NCBI RefSeq assembly: GCF_030413635.1
Contig: NZ_CP129235.1
Coordinates: forward strand, 2,666,001-2,730,000
DNA: 64,000 nt
Direction: 5' to 3'
Origin: Planococcus shenhongbingii
GTDB lineage: Bacteria; Bacillota; Bacilli; Bacillales_A; Planococcaceae
The notes under the pieces are model-generated. The model worked only from the letters and a program-made list of their open reading frames with translations. It did no database searches and was not told the origin of the DNA. This document shows positions 15,955 to 25,310 of this stretch, piece after piece. A program made the translations under genes and the position numbers. The stretch's first letter is position 1; every line of letters starts with the position of its first letter.

Positions 15955-16581
15955 TTAACCGATCACTCCCATCAAATAGACGACAGTAAAGATGAATACC
16001 CATACTACGTCGATAAAATGCCAGTATAATGCAGCAAGGTAGAACTTAGGTGCATTGTATGTGTTTAATCCACGTTTTGAGTTGCGGATCATCAAAGCAA
16101 TGAACCAAGATAGCCCGAATAAAACGTGGGCTCCGTGAGTTCCGACTAATGTATAGAATGCAGAACTGAAAGCACTATGCGTATAGCCGAAGCCTAAATG
16201 TACATAATGGTTAAACTCATAAATCTCTAAGCCAAGGAATGTTGCCCCCAGTAAAACCGTTACCATGAGCCATGCTTGCATTGCTTTAAAATTATGGTTT
16301 TTCATGTGGTACATTGCATAAACACTTGTCAAAGAAGACGTTAAAAGTATCATCGTCATTGCAAATACTAGTGGAAGTTCGAATAGTTGAGAAGCTGTCA
16401 TATCCATGCCGCTTGGCCCTTTGTCTTTCAGTGCCAAATAAGTAGCGAATAATGAAGCAAATGTTACAGTTTCAGCCGCAAGCAAAAGCCAGAAGCCGAC
16501 GAACTTATTCTTACCTTCCATTGTAGCTGTTTCAGGATGATCAGGCCACGTTTGCGGGGTATATTTCTTATTTAGATCCAT
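15955..16581 (-). CDS. ctaE: Cytochrome caa3 oxidase subunit III
   Basis: A 208-residue, five-helix subunit III of the heme-copper oxidase family, part of the caa3 complex. Typical segments are FWLLLAAETVTFASLFATYLAL, LGLEIYEFNHYVHLG, THGAHVLFGL and the C-terminal YWHFIDVVWVFIFTVVYL. The start at 16581 is chosen because AAAGGGGG stands 8 bases upstream. An earlier in-frame ATG at 16602 lies before that site. The gene overlaps the end of ctaD by 14 bases. Confidence 0.95.
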   Translation of the reverse strand: MDLNKKYTPQTWPDHPETATMEGKNKFVGFWLLLAAETVTFASLFATYLALKDKGPSGMDMTASQLFELPLVFAMTMILLTSSLTSVYAMYHMKNHNFKAMQAWLMVTVLLGATFLGLEIYEFNHYVHLGFGYTHSAFSSAFYTLVGTHGAHVLFGLSWFIALMIRNSKRGLNTYNAPKFYLAALYWHFIDVVWVFIFTVVYLMGVIG

Positions 16582-18454
16582 CTGTGCTACCCCCTTTAAC
16601 ATCTTTGATCAATTCTTCTTTAGAGATATGGAATCCAAGATCATCTTTCAATGAACGAAGCAACATAGAACCGAAAGTGATCACTAATCCTAAGATGAGC
16701 ACTGGAAGAGCCCAGGCTTTATCGCCATCAAGGTGATATAGTGCACCAAATGAAGCGATGAACATACCAAGTGATATAACTATAGGAATAATGGAACCGT
16801 TCGGCATGTGAATTTCTTCTAAAGGTTCAGCGTAGAGCATGCCTTCTTTGTTGCCTTCCATTTTCTCGATCCAGTACGTATCAAGTCCACGCACTAAAGG
16901 AGTTTGTGCAAAGTTATAGAATGGCGGTGGTGATGGAAGCGCCCACTCAAGCGTACGGCCATCTTCCCATGGGTCATTGCCGACACGTTCGTTTTTAACA
17001 CTAGTGATTACAACGTTGACCAGAAGTATAATAACACCGACAGCCATGAACAGAGCACCTACAGAACTGATTGCGTTGAACAAGTCCCAGCCCTGATCAG
17101 ACCCAAACGTGAATACGCGGCGAGGCATACCCATTAAACCTAAGAAATGCTGGATAAAGAATGTTAAATGGAACCCGATAAAGAATAACCAGAATGTCCA
17201 TTTACCTAATTTTTCGCTAAGCATTGTACCGAACATTTTTGGCCACCAAAGGTGCGTAGCTGCGAAAATCGCAAGTACTACCCCACCTACGATAACGTAG
17301 TGGAAATGCGCAACGATAAAGTATGAATCGTGTAGCTGATAATCCAAAGGAGCAATTGCCTGCATGATTCCTGTTACACCACCCGCTACGAATGATGGAA
17401 TAAATCCGATCGCATATAGCATTGGTGTAGTGAAAGTGATGCTTCCTCCCCAAATGGTTAATAGCCAGTTGAAGATTTTGACTCCTGTTGGTACTGCGAT
17501 GATCATAGTCGCTAAGGCGAAAACTGCGTTAGCTGTAGGTCCTAACCCAACTGTAAACATATGGTGAGCCCAAACCATGAAACCATAGAAACCAATCAGG
17601 ATTGTCGCAAACACTAGTGCCGTGTAACCGAACAAGCGCTTGCGTGAGAAAATCGCAAAGATTTCTGAGAAAATACCGAAAGCCGGTAAAATCAGAATGT
17701 AAACTTCAGGGTGTCCAAAAATCCAGAACAAATGTTCCCAGATGATTGTATTTCCTCCTAAAGCTACATTAAAGAAGTTAGCCCCGAACATGCGGTCAAA
17801 TACCATAAAGAAAAGACCTACTGTCAATGGAGGGAACGCCAATAAAATTAAAGCTGAAGCTACAAAAGTTGTCCAAGTGAACAACGGCATTCTCATATAA
17901 GTCATGCCCGGAGCTCTCATATTGATGATAGTAACCAAGAAGTTAATACCTGAGATCAACGTACCGAAACCGGAAACTGTTAACCCCAGTGCATAAAAGT
18001 CAATACCATGGCCTTCCGATGCGAGCGCGAGCGACGCATAGTTCGTCCACCCGGCATCTGGTGCACCGCCCATGAACCACGAAAGATTCAGGAAGATTCC
18101 ACCAAAGAAGAATAACCAGAATCCAAGTGAATTCAAGAACGGAAATGCTACGTCACGTGCGCCAATCTGTAAAGGCATTACCGCATTCATGAACGCAAGC
18201 AAAATCGGCATCGCTGCCAAGAAAATCATCGTGGTCCCGTGCATCGTCAATACTTCGTTATATGTTCCAGCACTGAGGAAATCATTTCCGGCTTTCATCA
18301 ACTGGATCCGGATCAACAACGCTTCTATACCACCGATCAGGAAGAATAATCCTCCTGAAGCGAGATAAAGATGTGCGATTTTTTTATGGTCTACAGTTGT
18401 CAAGTAGTCCCAAATGGCAGCACCTAAGCCCCTTTTCTGAGCAATAGAACTCAC
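16568..18454 (-). CDS. ctaD: Cytochrome caa3 oxidase subunit I
   Basis: A 628-residue heme-copper oxidase subunit I, the catalytic subunit that reduces O2 to water and pumps protons. Visible ligands are His72 in MHGT and His385 for low-spin heme a, His383 for heme a3 (both in AHFHYVI), and His248, His297 and His298 for CuB. The cross-linking Tyr252 is present in GHPEVY. The polypeptide is longer than mitochondrial subunit I because of extra C-terminal helices, as in Bacillus CtaD (about 620 residues). It lies 34 bases after ctaC and overlaps ctaE, in the classical Bacillus order. Confidence 0.97.
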   Translation of the reverse strand: MSSIAQKRGLGAAIWDYLTTVDHKKIAHLYLASGGLFFLIGGIEALLIRIQLMKAGNDFLSAGTYNEVLTMHGTTMIFLAAMPILLAFMNAVMPLQIGARDVAFPFLNSLGFWLFFFGGIFLNLSWFMGGAPDAGWTNYASLALASEGHGIDFYALGLTVSGFGTLISGINFLVTIINMRAPGMTYMRMPLFTWTTFVASALILLAFPPLTVGLFFMVFDRMFGANFFNVALGGNTIIWEHLFWIFGHPEVYILILPAFGIFSEIFAIFSRKRLFGYTALVFATILIGFYGFMVWAHHMFTVGLGPTANAVFALATMIIAVPTGVKIFNWLLTIWGGSITFTTPMLYAIGFIPSFVAGGVTGIMQAIAPLDYQLHDSYFIVAHFHYVIVGGVVLAIFAATHLWWPKMFGTMLSEKLGKWTFWLFFIGFHLTFFIQHFLGLMGMPRRVFTFGSDQGWDLFNAISSVGALFMAVGVIILLVNVVITSVKNERVGNDPWEDGRTLEWALPSPPPFYNFAQTPLVRGLDTYWIEKMEGNKEGMLYAEPLEEIHMPNGSIIPIVISLGMFIASFGALYHLDGDKAWALPVLILGLVITFGSMLLRSLKDDLGFHISKEELIKDVKGGSTDGSK

Positions 18455-18488
18455 AGTATAAACCTCCCTTTTTTAAGCTCCGATTCTT

Positions 18489-19586
18489 TTACTCTTCAAC
18501 GGATAAAGACATTAAGTAAGCTGCAAGTGCATCAAGCTCTTGCTCTGTAAATGGTTTTCCGTCGTTCAAAGCCTCTGGATCAGGCATTAAGTTGCCCGGT
18601 TTGTATTGTTGTGGATCTGCAATCCATTTTTTAAGATTTTCTTCGTTATGTTCCATGAAACCAGCTACACGGTTGCGGTCTCCGAAAGTTGCTACGTTCG
18701 GTCCTTGCATAACGCCGCCTGCCCCTGAACCTGAAACTGCGTGGCAAGCGATACAGCCAGCGCCATCAGCTCCGAAAAGCTGTTCTCCTTCTTGTGCAAG
18801 TGCACCTTCAGCAGGAGTTGCTTCTTCTTGCATAGCCGCTACCCATGCATCAAAATCTGCACGTTCCAATGACTTGACTTTGAAGTCCATCAACGCGTGG
18901 GAAGGACCGCAAAGCTCCGCACACTTACCGTAAAAGACACCATCTTCAAGTTCAGCAGACTCTTGGTCAAATTCCAAGTAGAATGTATTCACGTTTTCAG
19001 GGTTTGCATCCAATTTACCGCCGATGGATGGAATCCAGAAAGAGTGTTTTACATCCGCTGCAATCAAGTTAAAGTAAACTCTTTCATTTGTAGGAACGAC
19101 TAATTCCTGAGCAGTAACAATTCCTTGCTCCGGATACTCGAATTCCCACCAGTACAATTTAGCTGTTACATTGACCGTCAAGTTGGTCATGCCATCGCCT
19201 TCTTCAGCTTGAACGTCCATTGAAGAAACATCCGCTAAATCGAATGTGGAATACACTGTTGGGACAGCAAGAATCAAAAGCAAAACGATTGGAATAGAAG
19301 TCCATAAAAATTCAAGTTTTGCGCTTCCTTCAACTTGCTCCGGGATAAGATCGTCTCCCAGTTTAGAACGTCTGAATTTGACAATTGCCAAAATGAAAAT
19401 AATTGTTACAACAATAATGACAAAAGCCATTACTATGGTAGACAAAATCAATAGATTGAATTGATCTTGAGCTACTTTACCGGCTGGTATTAATGTAGAG
19501 ATTTCTGCTCTACCACACCCTGCAAGAAAGACGACCAGTGCAGTCATCAACGCGAAAAGGCGCCATTTTTTGAGCCCTTTAATCAT
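18489..19586 (-). CDS. ctaC: Cytochrome caa3 oxidase subunit II with fused cytochrome c
   Basis: A 365-residue lipoprotein subunit II. The signal ends in the lipobox FLAGC with Cys24 as the lipid site, followed by two membrane helices (about 45-70 and 92-114). The CuA site is complete: His181, then Cys222, Cys226, His230 and Met233 in CAELCGPSHALM. A C-terminal cytochrome c domain has heme motif CIACH (278-282) and axial Met334 in NLMPDP. The fusion shows that electrons enter through a covalently attached cytochrome c, which defines caa3 type. It lies 51 bases after ctaB. Confidence 0.97.
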   Translation of the reverse strand: MIKGLKKWRLFALMTALVVFLAGCGRAEISTLIPAGKVAQDQFNLLILSTIVMAFVIIVVTIIFILAIVKFRRSKLGDDLIPEQVEGSAKLEFLWTSIPIVLLLILAVPTVYSTFDLADVSSMDVQAEEGDGMTNLTVNVTAKLYWWEFEYPEQGIVTAQELVVPTNERVYFNLIAADVKHSFWIPSIGGKLDANPENVNTFYLEFDQESAELEDGVFYGKCAELCGPSHALMDFKVKSLERADFDAWVAAMQEEATPAEGALAQEGEQLFGADGAGCIACHAVSGSGAGGVMQGPNVATFGDRNRVAGFMEHNEENLKKWIADPQQYKPGNLMPDPEALNDGKPFTEQELDALAAYLMSLSVEE

Positions 19587-19637
19587 AGCTTTTCATACCC
19601 CGCTCTCATTTTTAAAATTTTTCTGCAATGTTGGAAA

Positions 19638-20555
19638 CTAGACAAAGACGGCGAAAATAATCATCGACACAAATAAGATGGTCATATAATTCAGTGAGTA
19701 GATGAACATTGTCTTTGCCCATTTCAAATCATCTTTTACATTAAACCCACGAATGGCAAGTACTAGCCAGCCGATATTGAGCAATGTAGCCAAGATGATG
19801 AAGCTTATTCCGAGATCCATTAACAGGAATGGCAGAGGGAACAGCAGCAAAATCCATGCAAGCATAGATTTCTTTGTGCGGTGGAAGCCTTTTACCACTG
19901 GAAGCATTGGAATGCCAGCTGCACGATATTCTTCAGTGCGCTTCATAGCCAGTGCATAAAAATGTGGCGGCTGCCAAATAAACATAATCAAGAACAATGC
20001 CCATGCACCTAAGCCAAGCGCAGGCTCAACCGCTGCCCAACCGATTAGCGGCGGGATTGCTCCCGATATGCTCCCTACTATTGTATTGCTGACGTGTCTT
20101 CTCTTGGACCACATGGAATAGAGGACTACATAAGCCAAGATTCCCGCGATTCCTAAAACGCCAGCAGAAACAGATGCAGAGAACAATAATATTTCGCCTA
20201 TAACCATGAAAGTCAAAGCGAGTGCTAAGACAGCAGACGGTTTAAATCTTCCTGTTACAGTTGGACGCGCCCTCTTACTTGCCATCAATGGATCGATATC
20301 TGTGTCTATGTAGTTATTCATCGCAGCTGAACCAGCTATGATAAATGCAGAACCGACCAACGTATAGACGAGGATGTCCAATTCCTGCAGGAAATGCCTG
20401 TCGGAAAACTGGAATGCTAACCACAATCCTGTAAACACGGTTATTAAATTAGAATTCACAATCCCGATTTTAATCAACGCGAGAAAGTCTTGCAGGAATG
20501 TGGCCGTTTCCGCAGTTTCATGCGTTTCCGCAGACAAAGACCGGCTGTTTGACAT
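19638..20555 (-). CDS. ctaB: Protoheme IX farnesyltransferase (heme O synthase)
   Basis: A 305-residue UbiA-family prenyltransferase with about nine membrane helices. It attaches farnesyl to protoheme to give heme O, the precursor used by CtaA. The catalytic Asp-rich motif NNYIDTDIDPLMASKRARP lies near residue 90, and the second motif shows WQPPHFYALAM. The start at 20555 follows AAAGGAGGGGG by 6 bases; the alternative at 20585 would put that site inside the gene. It is the first gene of the oxidase operon and diverges from ctaA across about 350 bases. Confidence 0.95.
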   Translation of the reverse strand: MSNSRSLSAETHETAETATFLQDFLALIKIGIVNSNLITVFTGLWLAFQFSDRHFLQELDILVYTLVGSAFIIAGSAAMNNYIDTDIDPLMASKRARPTVTGRFKPSAVLALALTFMVIGEILLFSASVSAGVLGIAGILAYVVLYSMWSKRRHVSNTIVGSISGAIPPLIGWAAVEPALGLGAWALFLIMFIWQPPHFYALAMKRTEEYRAAGIPMLPVVKGFHRTKKSMLAWILLLFPLPFLLMDLGISFIILATLLNIGWLVLAIRGFNVKDDLKWAKTMFIYSLNYMTILFVSMIIFAVFV

Positions 20556-20585
20556 ATAACCCCCTCCTTTCAAAGTTGTAAGCAT

Positions 20586-20903
20586 ATTCCGCTAACCATT
20601 ACTATATCTAAATTCCAGCCTTTTTTCTACTTCAAACTGAAATTTCCCGATAAAAGCGCTGATTTTCATGTAATTTGTCTCAGATATATGCTCTTTCAAT
20701 CATACATGAGTAGGCTCGTTATTTTAAGATAGAAAAAAATTTGTTTTTGAACAGTTTGTGAAGCTCATGGGATTATGTCTAAATCTTGAAAGTTTCCGCT
20801 ATTCCTCATTTTCCGTTGTGTTTTGTTGTGACTTTCGATATTATCGAGTATGCAGGCAACGGACGTTTAAGAAAGTTTCAACTAGAAAAAGTGGGTGACA
20901 TTC
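20586..20903. other. Divergent ctaB/ctaA regulatory region
   Basis: About 320 AT-rich bases between divergent heme-modification genes. Toward ctaA two overlapping candidates exist: TTGTGT-17-TATTAT and TTGTGA-17-TATGCA, within 20815-20855. The small palindrome TCGATATTATCGA lies between them. On the ctaB side only a weak TATAGT is seen. In B. subtilis ctaA is controlled by ResD; no ResD site can be assigned here by eye. Confidence 0.4.
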
Positions 20904-21818
20904 TTGCATCAAAGTAAATATATAAAATGGTTTGCAGTAGCAGCAACCGTCGGAATGCTTTTAATTTTGCTTGGCGGCGCTCTTGTCACCAAAACAGACA
21001 GCGGTATGGGCTGCGGCCGATCGTGGCCAAGCTGCAATGGTGAATTGATTCCTGATGATATCACTGCTGAAGTCCTTATTGAATTCTCACATCGGCTTGT
21101 AACAGGATCGGTCGGCATTTTAATCGTAATTTTAGCTGTATGGGCTTGGATAAAATATGGCCATATCCGTGAGACTAAATTTTTAGCTTTCATGGCGGTC
21201 TTTTTTTTAATTCTTCAAGCATTGATCGGTGCTGCCCAAGTGTTATGGGGACAAGGTGACTTTATACTTGCGCTTCACTTCGGAATTTCCCTCATTTCTT
21301 TTGCATCAGTATTATTATTGACTCTGCTTGTTTTTGAGGTAGACCGGAAATTTGACGCTGACCGACTCGTAATCGGCAAAAAATTAAAAGTGCATACTAT
21401 TGGGGTAACTTTATATTCCTATATCGTGGTTTATACTGGAGCATTGGTGCGCCACACGGAGTCCAGCTTAATCTGTTCAGATTGGCCGCTGTGCCGGAAT
21501 GACCAATTCGCTCTCCCGAATAATATGTATGAATGGGTTCAAATGGGACACCGTGCAGCTGCCGGACTGATTGTTATCTGGCTTGCTTACATTGCGTGGC
21601 ACGCTTTCAAAAATTATAAAGAACAGCGCGTCATTTATTGGGGTTGGATTATTGCCTTTATCATCGTACTGCTCCAGGCTACAACCGGGATGCTGGTGGT
21701 CTTGACTAAATTGAATTTAGCTGTCGCACTTCTTCATTCTCTGCTTATTTCTCTGTTATTCGGATTACTGTGTTACATGATCTTGCTCGTATCACGCAGC
21801 AGGTTCAGCAATAAATAG
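20904..21818 (+). CDS. ctaA: Heme A synthase
   Basis: A 304-residue, eight-helix protein that oxidises the heme O methyl group to the formyl group of heme A. Family landmarks are LGGALVTKTDSGMGCGRSWPSC (including the conserved cysteine pair), FSHRLVTGSVG, the paired histidine segments LALHFGISL and MGHRAAAGLIV, and VALLHSLLISLLFGLL. A TTG start at 20904 is preferred because GGGTGA is about 6 bases upstream. A GTG at 20895 is possible and would add three residues. It stands alone, divergent from ctaB, and shares a bidirectional terminator with pycA. Confidence 0.93.
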   Translation: MHQSKYIKWFAVAATVGMLLILLGGALVTKTDSGMGCGRSWPSCNGELIPDDITAEVLIEFSHRLVTGSVGILIVILAVWAWIKYGHIRETKFLAFMAVFFLILQALIGAAQVLWGQGDFILALHFGISLISFASVLLLTLLVFEVDRKFDADRLVIGKKLKVHTIGVTLYSYIVVYTGALVRHTESSLICSDWPLCRNDQFALPNNMYEWVQMGHRAAAGLIVIWLAYIAWHAFKNYKEQRVIYWGWIIAFIIVLLQATTGMLVVLTKLNLAVALLHSLLISLLFGLLCYMILLVSRSRFSNK

Positions 21819-21821
21819 AAA

Positions 21822-21857
21822 AAACAGCCGGCGCATAATGCGCCGGCTGTTTTTTTA
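21822..21857. terminator. Bidirectional terminator between ctaA and pycA
   Basis: A 13-bp GC-rich stem, AACAGCCGGCGCA with TGCGCCGGCTGTT, around loop TAA. It has A runs on the left and T7 on the right, so it can stop both convergent transcripts. Confidence 0.9.
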
Positions 21858-24800
21858 TATTCTTTCCATTTCTATCAAGAGGTCTCCAGTGGATATTCCT
21901 TCATTGGCACCTACATGTATTTCTTTGACGATGCCATTAAACGGCGCTTGCACTGTCGTTTCCATTTTCATCGCTTCTGTAACTAATAAATGTTCTCCGC
22001 GCTGTACTTTAGCACCCACTTCGGCTACTACTTTCAGCACAGTTCCCGGCATAGTTGCAGCAATATGCGATTCGTTTTTCAAATCTGCTTTCGGTCTTGC
22101 CAAAGCATCCGCTTCAACGGTCATGTCCTGGATATTCACTTCACGCGGCTGGCCATTCAGCTCAAAGTAAATTGTTCGATGGCCATCCTTCTGAGGCTCT
22201 CCGATCGACACCATTTTAATCATCAGCGTTTTTCCTTTTTCTATTTCCACTTCTATTTCTTCACCGAGCCTCATTCCATATAGGAATGTCAAAGTATCTA
22301 GAACTGATACATTGCCGAACTGCTGATTGGTAGCGGAGTACTCTTCAAATACTTTTGGATAAAGCGCATATGCTAAAATTTCCTGGCTTGTTACTGGGCG
22401 TTCCAATTTCTCAAACAAAGTTCTCTTGATTTCATCAAAGTCGGCTGGTTCTAACAGTTCACCAGGTCGAACAGTAATTGCTTTGCGTCCTTTTAACACT
22501 ACTTTTTGAAGTTCTTCAGGGAATCCGCCGTGTGGTTGTCCAATATATCCTTCAAAGAATTCGATCACTGATTCTGGGAAGTCAATAGTTTGCCCACGCG
22601 TAATGACGGTTTGCTCGTCCAAATCATTTTGCACCATGAACAAAGCCATGTCTCCTACAACTTTGGATGAAGGCGTTACTTTCACGACGTCTCCAAACAA
22701 TAAGTTGACTCGGGAGTACATATTTTTCACTTCTTCCCAGCGCAAGCCTAAGCCCACTGCTTTTGCTTGCTGCTGCAAGTTGCTGTACTGGCCACCCGGC
22801 ATCTCATGGACATAAATTTCGGAATGCGGACTGTTCATGCCACTTTCGAAATCGCTGTAGTATTTGCGGACATCTTCCCAATAGTGAGACAATTTTTCAA
22901 TAGACTCGATATCCGTTCTAACTTCCCGGTTGCTGCCTTTCATTGCGTAATACAGGGAGTTAGCACTCGGCTGAGAAGTTAATCCCGCCATCGTCCCAAT
23001 AGCTGTGTCCACGATGTCTACGCCTGCCTCAATGGCCTTAGCATACAAGTAAATGCCATTGCCGCTCGTATCATGGGTATGAAGGTGAATAGGAAGTGAT
23101 ACTGTATCTTTTAACTCTGAAACTAACCGGTATGCAGCTTCGGGCTTCAATAATCCGGCCATGTCTTTAATCGCTAGAATATGGGCTCCTGAAGCCTCTA
23201 ATTCTTTTGCCATTTGCTTATAGTAATTAACCGTGTATTTATCCCGGCTCGGATCTAAAATATCCCCCGTATAACAAATAGCGGCCTCTGCCACTTTTCC
23301 GCTCTGGCGGACTTCATCTATTGCCACTTCCATGCCTTTGATCCAGTTTAAACTGTCGAAAATCCGGAATACATCAATTCCAGCGTCCGCTGATTTACGG
23401 ACAAATTCACGGATGACATTGTCCGGGTAATTCTTATAGCCGACAGCATTAGCGCCGCGGAAAAGCATCTGGAACAAAACATTTGGAACTTGTTCACGAA
23501 GCTTGATTAACCGCTGCCAAGGATCTTCTTTTAAGAAACGGTAGGATACGTCGAAAGTTGCGCCGCCCCACATTTCCATAGAGAACAAATCCGGCTGAAG
23601 ACGGGCAGTCTCATTTGCAATGGCGAACATATCATGTGAACGAACGCGTGTTGCCAATAAAGACTGATGGGCATCGCGAAGAGTAGTATCAGTCAACAAT
23701 ACTTCTTTTTGGTCATGGATCCATTTAGCCAGACCTTCTGGGCCGTGCTGATCCAAAATTTGTTTCGTCCCGCTTGGTGCTGGAGCCGTCAAATCCACTT
23801 TCGGTATTCTCGGCGCTGCATGGATCGGTTTCTTTTTCTTTTCAATTCCCGGGAATCCGTTGACCGTTATATTTCCGATATACGTTAATAATTTTGTACC
23901 TCGGTCTTTGCGTACTGGGAAAATGAACAATTCAGGTGTCGAATCGATGAAGCTCGTATCGAATTCGCCATTGATGAAGTTTTTATGGCGGACAACATTC
24001 TCTAAAAATGGAATATTCGTTTTGATCCCGCGAATCCGGAATTCTTGAAGATTCCGGTCCATTTTTGCAGCAGCTTCTTTAAACGTATTGCCCCATGTTG
24101 AAACTTTTACTAAAAGCGAGTCATAAAAAGGTGTTATAACTGCTCCCTGGAAACCATTGCCGGCATCCAAGCGCACTCCGAAACCGCCTCCAGACCGGTA
24201 AACCATAAGTTTTCCTGTGTCTGGCATGAAATCGTTTAACGGATCTTCTGTTGTAACCCGTGACTGGATGGCAAAGCCGTTTAACGGAATGTCCTCTTGT
24301 GCTGGAATCCCGATTTCTTCGCTATGTACAGCGTGTCCTTGGGCAATTTTAATTTGGGCATGGACAATATCGATGCCTGTTACCATCTCAGTGATCGTAT
24401 GTTCAACTTGGATCCGAGGGTTGACTTCAATAAAATAAAACTCATTATTTGCGACTAAGAATTCTACAGTACCGGCATTTATGTAATTTATATTTTTCAT
24501 AAGTTTAACTGCCGCATCACAAATCTGATTTCTCAGTTCATTGCTGATTGAATTCGATGGCGCAATTTCCACTACTTTCTGGTGCCGCCGCTGTATCGAA
24601 CAATCCCGCTCATAAAGGTGAATAACATTTCCTTCCAAATCTCCAAGGATTTGCACTTCAATATGTTTTGGTTTGTCCACAAATTTTTCAACATACATTT
24701 CGTCTGATCCAAAAGCGGCTTTTGCTTCGGATTTTGCGCGTTCATATGCAGATGCCAGTTCTTCTTCTGTTCTGACAATGCGCATTCCGCGCCCGCCTCC

Positions 24801-25295
24801 GCCAAGTGATGCTTTGATCATTAACGGGAAACCAGCTGTTTTGCTGAATTCTTCAACTTCCTGCAATGATTCAACAGGTCCGTCAGTTCCTGGAATGACC
24901 GGGATATTAGCAGCGATGGCTTGATCCCGCGCTTTCACTTTATCGCCGAACATGTCTAGATGCTGGGAAGTGGGTCCGATAAAGATAATCCCTTCTTCTT
25001 CGCAGCGACGGGCGAAATGGACGTTTTCAGATAAAAAACCGTAACCTGGATGAATGGCGTCTACCCCAGAATCTTTTGCAATGCGTATGATGTCTTCAAT
25101 GTCCAAATACGCATCAATCGGCTTTTTGCCTTTGCCGACCAGATAAGATTCATCCGCTTTATAGCGGTGATAGGAACCACTGTCTTCCTGTGAATAAATT
25201 GCAACCGTCGGAATTTTCAGTTCTGTACAAGCGCGGAAAACCCGAATTGCGATTTCTCCGCGGTTTGCCACTAAAATTTTGCTAATCGTTTTCAC
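21855..25295 (-). CDS. pycA: Pyruvate carboxylase
   Basis: A 1146-residue multidomain enzyme that carboxylates pyruvate to oxaloacetate, refilling the TCA cycle. In order it has a biotin carboxylase domain (ILVANRGEIAIR at the start, GGGGRGM near residue 160), the carboxyltransferase TIM barrel (LTDTTLRDAHQSLLATRVR near 535) with metal-binding HLHTHDTSGNG, and a C-terminal biotinyl domain with VTEAMKMETT. A GTG start at 25295 has AAAGGG about 9 bases upstream and gives the family N-terminus; a GTG at 25307 has no room for a ribosome-binding site. It lies 15 bases after ftsW, as in B. subtilis. Confidence 0.97.
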   Translation of the reverse strand: MKTISKILVANRGEIAIRVFRACTELKIPTVAIYSQEDSGSYHRYKADESYLVGKGKKPIDAYLDIEDIIRIAKDSGVDAIHPGYGFLSENVHFARRCEEEGIIFIGPTSQHLDMFGDKVKARDQAIAANIPVIPGTDGPVESLQEVEEFSKTAGFPLMIKASLGGGGRGMRIVRTEEELASAYERAKSEAKAAFGSDEMYVEKFVDKPKHIEVQILGDLEGNVIHLYERDCSIQRRHQKVVEIAPSNSISNELRNQICDAAVKLMKNINYINAGTVEFLVANNEFYFIEVNPRIQVEHTITEMVTGIDIVHAQIKIAQGHAVHSEEIGIPAQEDIPLNGFAIQSRVTTEDPLNDFMPDTGKLMVYRSGGGFGVRLDAGNGFQGAVITPFYDSLLVKVSTWGNTFKEAAAKMDRNLQEFRIRGIKTNIPFLENVVRHKNFINGEFDTSFIDSTPELFIFPVRKDRGTKLLTYIGNITVNGFPGIEKKKKPIHAAPRIPKVDLTAPAPSGTKQILDQHGPEGLAKWIHDQKEVLLTDTTLRDAHQSLLATRVRSHDMFAIANETARLQPDLFSMEMWGGATFDVSYRFLKEDPWQRLIKLREQVPNVLFQMLFRGANAVGYKNYPDNVIREFVRKSADAGIDVFRIFDSLNWIKGMEVAIDEVRQSGKVAEAAICYTGDILDPSRDKYTVNYYKQMAKELEASGAHILAIKDMAGLLKPEAAYRLVSELKDTVSLPIHLHTHDTSGNGIYLYAKAIEAGVDIVDTAIGTMAGLTSQPSANSLYYAMKGSNREVRTDIESIEKLSHYWEDVRKYYSDFESGMNSPHSEIYVHEMPGGQYSNLQQQAKAVGLGLRWEEVKNMYSRVNLLFGDVVKVTPSSKVVGDMALFMVQNDLDEQTVITRGQTIDFPESVIEFFEGYIGQPHGGFPEELQKVVLKGRKAITVRPGELLEPADFDEIKRTLFEKLERPVTSQEILAYALYPKVFEEYSATNQQFGNVSVLDTLTFLYGMRLGEEIEVEIEKGKTLMIKMVSIGEPQKDGHRTIYFELNGQPREVNIQDMTVEADALARPKADLKNESHIAATMPGTVLKVVAEVGAKVQRGEHLLVTEAMKMETTVQAPFNGIVKEIHVGANEGISTGDLLIEMERI

Positions 25296-25310
25296 ACCGC
25301 AGCACACCCT

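Noticed and set aside
20895..20903. GTG at 20895 as the ctaA start
   Set aside because: The GGGTGA ribosome-binding site overlaps it. TTG at 20904 has proper spacing. Either would give nearly the same protein.
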